Of a stretch of 7,875 nt of DNA, positions 5,528 to 7,875 are shown piece after piece. The notes under the pieces are model-generated. The model ran no database searches. It saw only the letters and a list, made by a program, of their open reading frames with translations, and was not told the DNA's origin. The DNA comes from Candidatus Alkanophagales archaeon (GTDB taxonomy: Archaea > Halobacteriota > Syntropharchaeia > Alkanophagales > B39-G2). Location of the stretch: contig QMVQ01000068.1 of the NCBI GenBank assembly GCA_003661185.1, forward strand, positions 1 to 7,875, in the 5' to 3' direction. Every line of letters starts with the position of its first letter. Position 1 is the first letter of the stretch. A program made the position numbers and the translations under genes.

Positions 5528-6850
5528 ATGATGAAAGGGCTGCAAAGAGCCGTGGAGGAAGCCGCTGAGATTATAAAAGAGCATAAGTTTGTGAGAATAA
5601 TTTCACATTATGACGCTGACGGCATAACAGCCGCTGGAATATTATGCAATGCGCTGCATCGCCTTGGAATTAAATTCCATGTGTCCCTCGTTGGCAAACT
5701 GGACTCTTTGCTCTTGGAGAATTTGTTGGATGAAGAGCTTGTCATCTTTTGCGATATGGGGAGCGGGCAGCTCGGCAACCTGCCCCGCTTAAAAGGCACA
5801 ACTGTGGTTTTAGACCATCATATCTGCGAAAGGGAGCAAAAAGACGGCATACTGCATGTGAACCCTTATCTTTTTGGGATAAACGGCATGGACGAGGTCT
5901 CCTCCGCAGGCATCTCATACCTGCTGGTGAAGTGTGTGGATGAGAAGAACGTGGAGCTCGCAGGGCTCGCAATCGCCGGGGCGCTCGGCGATAAGCAAGT
6001 GATGACCGGAATAAACAGGGAAATCTTGGAAGAAGCTGTGAGAGCGGGCGTCGTTTCTGTGCGGCGGGGGCTGCGGCTGGGCGCAGGCGTCATAAAAGAT
6101 ATGCTCCTCTTCTGCACCGACCCGTATTTGGAGTTTGCGGGCGAGCCCGAGCTGGTAGAGGCGTTTTTAGCGGACATGAAAGTCAACGGCACGAGGCGGC
6201 TTAATGAACTTTCGGAGGCGGAGCTGGAGCGGCTTACTGCGGGGCTGCTTTCGAGAGCGTCGGCGGCGAGCCGTGATGCGCTGATAGGAGACGTTTACAC
6301 GTTGAACTTCGAGGTCATAAAGGATGGAGCGAGCTTTGCAAAGACACTTGACGCCGTCGGACGCTTCGGCAAAATGGGCGTCGCCGTCGCCCTCTGCATG
6401 GGCGATGAGAGCGCCCTCGACGAGGCTTTATACCTGCACAGAAAATTCCAAAGTAGGCTCGTTGCTGAGCTGAAAAGAGTCCGGGAGGGGATGCCCTCCA
6501 GCGAGAACCTTAGATATTTCTATGTGAGAGAGAAGAACATCACGGGCGTCCTCGCCGGCATCATCGCCCGCTACATCTCCCCCGACAAATCCGTCGCCAC
6601 GATTAATAAGAATCAGGGTAAAGAGACGAAAATCTCAGTGCGCTGCTCACGAACTCTCCTCTCGCAAGGCATCGACCTCGCAAAAGCCGTAGCCACAGCC
6701 GCAAACGCCGTCGGAGGGCGGGGCGGTGGGCACCCAGTAGCGTCGGGTGCTGCCATCCCTGAAGGTGCAGAAGCTGAATTCCTTAAAATCCTTGATAAGA
6801 TAATAGGAGAGCAGAAAAGAGCTGCACAGAAGAAAACTGGAAATGCATGA
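5528..6850 (+). CDS. DHH/DHHA1 phosphoesterase, archaeal RecJ-like (GAN-type) nuclease
   Basis: 440 residues. The DHH domain (about 20-160) shows motif I ISHYDADGITAAG (D29, D31), motif II FCDMGSG (D76), motif III VLDHHI (D96-H97-H98) and motif IV GALGDK (D155), so the Mn-binding site is complete. A middle helical and linker region follows. The DHHA1 domain (about 330-425) carries the substrate-binding GGRGGGHPVASG (G399-G401, H402). Archaeal relatives include GAN, a single-strand 5'-3' exonuclease attached to the GINS/Cdc45-like replication machinery, and other RecJ homologues acting in repair or RNA turnover; sequence alone does not separate them. The start is one of two consecutive ATGs (5528, 5531). 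The gene lies directly after DP1, which supports a DNA role. Its end overlaps the aldolase gene by 8 bases. Confidence 0.88.
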   Translation: MMKGLQRAVEEAAEIIKEHKFVRIISHYDADGITAAGILCNALHRLGIKFHVSLVGKLDSLLLENLLDEELVIFCDMGSGQLGNLPRLKGTTVVLDHHICEREQKDGILHVNPYLFGINGMDEVSSAGISYLLVKCVDEKNVELAGLAIAGALGDKQVMTGINREILEEAVRAGVVSVRRGLRLGAGVIKDMLLFCTDPYLEFAGEPELVEAFLADMKVNGTRRLNELSEAELERLTAGLLSRASAASRDALIGDVYTLNFEVIKDGASFAKTLDAVGRFGKMGVAVALCMGDESALDEALYLHRKFQSRLVAELKRVREGMPSSENLRYFYVREKNITGVLAGIIARYISPDKSVATINKNQGKETKISVRCSRTLLSQGIDLAKAVATAANAVGGRGGGHPVASGAAIPEGAEAEFLKILDKIIGEQKRAAQKKTGNA

Positions 6851-7418
6851 GGAGTTAAGGAAATTTGGGAGGAAACTCGTGGAAAGCGGGCTCGTTTCCT
6901 CGCACTTTGGAAATATCAGCACACGAATCGGACGCAAGATGCTAATCAGTAGGAGCGGCGCCATGCTCGACGAGCTCGACGAGGCGAGTGTCGTCGAAGT
7001 CGATTTGGAAAAGCCGTCGAGCCTCGACATCATTGCGTCGTCGGAGGCGAACGTCCACCGTGCAATCTACAAAAATACATCGGCGCTCGCAATAATACAC
7101 ACGCACTCGCCGTTCGCAGTCGTGCTGTCGCTGCTCTGCGGCGCTCGTGGCGAGAGAAAAATCGTGCCAGTGGACACTGAAGGCTCTTACTTCCTACACG
7201 AAATCCCGCTTGTCCACGGCGGCGCCGGCACTGAGGAGCTCGCGAAAAACCTCGCAGACGCCCTAACAGAGCATAAGGCGGCAATCGCCGTCGGGCATGG
7301 TGCGTTCTGCATCGGAAAAATTGTCGAAGAGGCGTTCGTCGTCGCCTCCATGGTCGAACACAGCTGTAAAGTCAAATACTTTTACGACTTGCAGCGAAGC
7401 ATTGGTTTTCGGGGATGA
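6843..7418 (+). CDS. Class II aldolase/adducin family, L-fuculose-phosphate aldolase-like (MJ1418 type)
   Basis: 191 residues, a normal length for the archaeal members. Zinc ligands and the catalytic acid can be placed: E68 in SSEANVHRAIY (general acid/base), H86 and H88 in IIHTHSP, and H152 in VGHGAF. The phosphate-binding loops are HFGNISTR (21-28) and SRSGAML (36-42). MJ1418 of Methanocaldococcus was described as a fuculose-1-phosphate aldolase that makes lactaldehyde, a precursor of the lactate moiety of coenzyme F420. That role is attractive in an F420-using archaeon but is inference here. Other substrates (ribulose- or rhamnulose-phosphate, methylthioribulose-phosphate dehydratase) are possible. 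The ATG at 6843 lies inside the DHH gene's end, with no Shine-Dalgarno site, so translation is probably coupled. It is the last gene before the palindromic block. Confidence 0.82.
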   Translation: MHEELRKFGRKLVESGLVSSHFGNISTRIGRKMLISRSGAMLDELDEASVVEVDLEKPSSLDIIASSEANVHRAIYKNTSALAIIHTHSPFAVVLSLLCGARGERKIVPVDTEGSYFLHEIPLVHGGAGTEELAKNLADALTEHKAAIAVGHGAFCIGKIVEEAFVVASMVEHSCKVKYFYDLQRSIGFRG

Positions 7419-7424
7419 ACCACC

Positions 7425-7500
7425 TTACGTCCTGCTCTCGCTCGTCGCTGTCGGCAAAACGTAAACGTACCTCTGCCCTAGGTGCTGAGAACTCACCCAA
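7425..7500 (-). pseudogene. Possible C-terminal remnant of a convergent gene cut by the palindromic element
   Basis: On the minus strand a frame ends with TAA at 7425-7427 and reads GQRYVYVLPTATSESRT before the stop. It stays open rightward into the left arm of the inverted repeat, where a stop occurs near 7544. The residues inside the unique sequence look protein-like, but there are only about 25 codons. The reading that continues into the repeat is AT-rich and unlikely to be native. It may be the tail of a gene split by insertion at about 7500, or chance. Confidence 0.15.
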
Positions 7501-7605
7501 GTTGATATTTCATTTAATTTGTCGGAATATATACAAACTTATTCATGCTCACTGTTTCTGTTCTCCCATGACGAGGTGACCTCCCCCCCTCGCTTACGCA
7601 AGGGG
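7501..7605 (+). repeat. Left arm of 105-base inverted repeat
   Basis: It matches the reverse complement of 7771-7875 at 103 of 105 positions. The differences are C instead of T at 7563 and C instead of T at 7584. It contains the small palindrome GAGGT-G-ACCTC (7573-7583) and a stem CCCCTCGC/GCAAGGGG (7586-7605). Similarity stops abruptly at 7605 on the spacer side. Confidence 0.9.
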
Positions 7606-7770
7606 CTTCCACCGTGAAGCTTGCGAGGTTGGGCGTTCACTCGAGCTTCACGCTCTGAGCTCATGCACCTTCGGGACGGTCACGAGCCCCGCATCCCACC
7701 CCTCTCGTTAAGGAGCGGGCTACAAGAGAATATGTGTTCAGAGAAGTATCTAAATCTAACCCACCCACCT
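7606..7770. other. Unique spacer of the palindromic element with internal hairpins
   Basis: No convincing coding frame. CGTGAAGCT (7613-7621) and AGCTTCACG (7644-7652) form a 9-base inverted repeat. AGCCC-C-GC (7685-7692) can pair with GCGGGCT (7715-7721), with CCT/AGG pairing inside. The second structure followed by the C/G hairpin of the right arm would give a compact folded RNA if transcribed rightward, reminiscent of the omega-RNA scaffold at TnpB element ends. The resemblance is structural and unproven. Confidence 0.35.
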
Positions 7771-7875
7771 CCCCTTGCGTAAGCGAGGGGAGGAGGTCAC
7801 CTCGTCATGGGAAAACAGAAACAGTGAGCATGAATAAGTTTGTATATATTCCGACAAATTAAATGAAATATCAAC
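7771..7875 (-). repeat. Right arm of 105-base inverted repeat
   Basis: Inverted copy of 7501-7605. Read on the plus strand, it opens with an 8-pair stem CCCCTTGC-GTAA-GCGAGGGG (7771-7790), which as RNA has one G-U pair and a GNRA-type GUAA loop. AGGAGGTCAC (7791-7800) follows, then the AT-rich tail. The repeat reaches the last base of the window, so its true outer end is not established. Confidence 0.9.

Larger units (their letters stand above)
7501..7875. mobile_element. Palindromic non-coding element with 105-base inverted arms (MITE-like or IS200/IS605-derived)
   Basis: Two arms (7501-7605 and 7771-7875) are inverted copies with only two differences, flanking a 165-base spacer without a credible ORF. 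The outer 70 bases of each arm are AT-rich, beginning GTTGATATTTCATTTAATTT on the left and ending as its complement on the right. The inner part is C/G-rich. No transposase is encoded, so any mobility would be in trans. The structure fits a non-autonomous terminal-inverted-repeat element. The inner hairpin followed by AGGAGGTCAC also resembles the right end of TnpB-type IS200/IS605 elements. A target duplication cannot be checked because the right arm touches the window edge. Confidence 0.4.

Noticed and set aside
7501..7875. CRISPR array
   Set aside because: There are only two copies and they are inverted, not regularly spaced direct repeats.

Overview
This 7.9 kb window is best read as euryarchaeal chromosome of about even base composition. 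The markers are the small subunit of family D DNA polymerase (DP1), a GAN-like archaeal DHH/RecJ nuclease, an MTH1-type SPOUT RNA methyltransferase, a DapL-type diaminopimelate aminotransferase and an MJ1418-like class II aldolase. AT-rich TATA-like boxes lie about 23-29 bases before the first start codon of every transcription unit, and convincing Shine-Dalgarno sites are lacking, so most units look leaderless. A methanogen, an ANME-type archaeon or a relative fits; I cannot name a genus from sequence alone.

Layout. The window opens with the last 64 codons of a membrane protein (1-195, +). It converges on dapL (239-1399, -). A divergent promoter region (1400-1559) separates dapL from a small winged-helix protein (1560-1895, +). 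That gene's stop codon directly abuts the stop codon of the convergent SPOUT methyltransferase gene (1896-2702, -). A 416-base non-coding stretch (2703-3118) carries two outward promoters, a cluster of overlapping hairpins and a possible gene remnant.

The main operon follows on the + strand: a NudL-like Nudix hydrolase (3119-3637), a thioredoxin with a charged N-terminal extension (3652-4059) and DP1 (4050-5471), which overlaps the thioredoxin gene by 10 bases. After 56 bases and a fresh promoter come the DHH nuclease (5528-6850) and a fuculose-phosphate-type aldolase (6843-7418), overlapping by 8 bases. DP1 and the DHH nuclease place two replication/repair nucleases side by side. The other genes are housekeeping: lysine or cell-wall precursor synthesis, rRNA modification, nucleotide or CoA clean-up, redox control, and possibly lactaldehyde supply for coenzyme F420.

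The right end (7501-7875) is the unusual part: a non-coding palindromic block with two 105-base arms, 103 of 105 identical as inverted repeats, around a 165-base spacer. Each arm contains a C/G-rich hairpin followed by AGGAGGTCAC, which recalls IS200/IS605 (TnpB) element ends. The block looks like a non-autonomous mobile element. Because it ends exactly at the window edge, a fold-back assembly artefact or a longer inverted repeat cut by the window cannot be excluded. No convincing new multi-gene system is visible; the palindromic block and the structured 2757-3118 region are the best leads.
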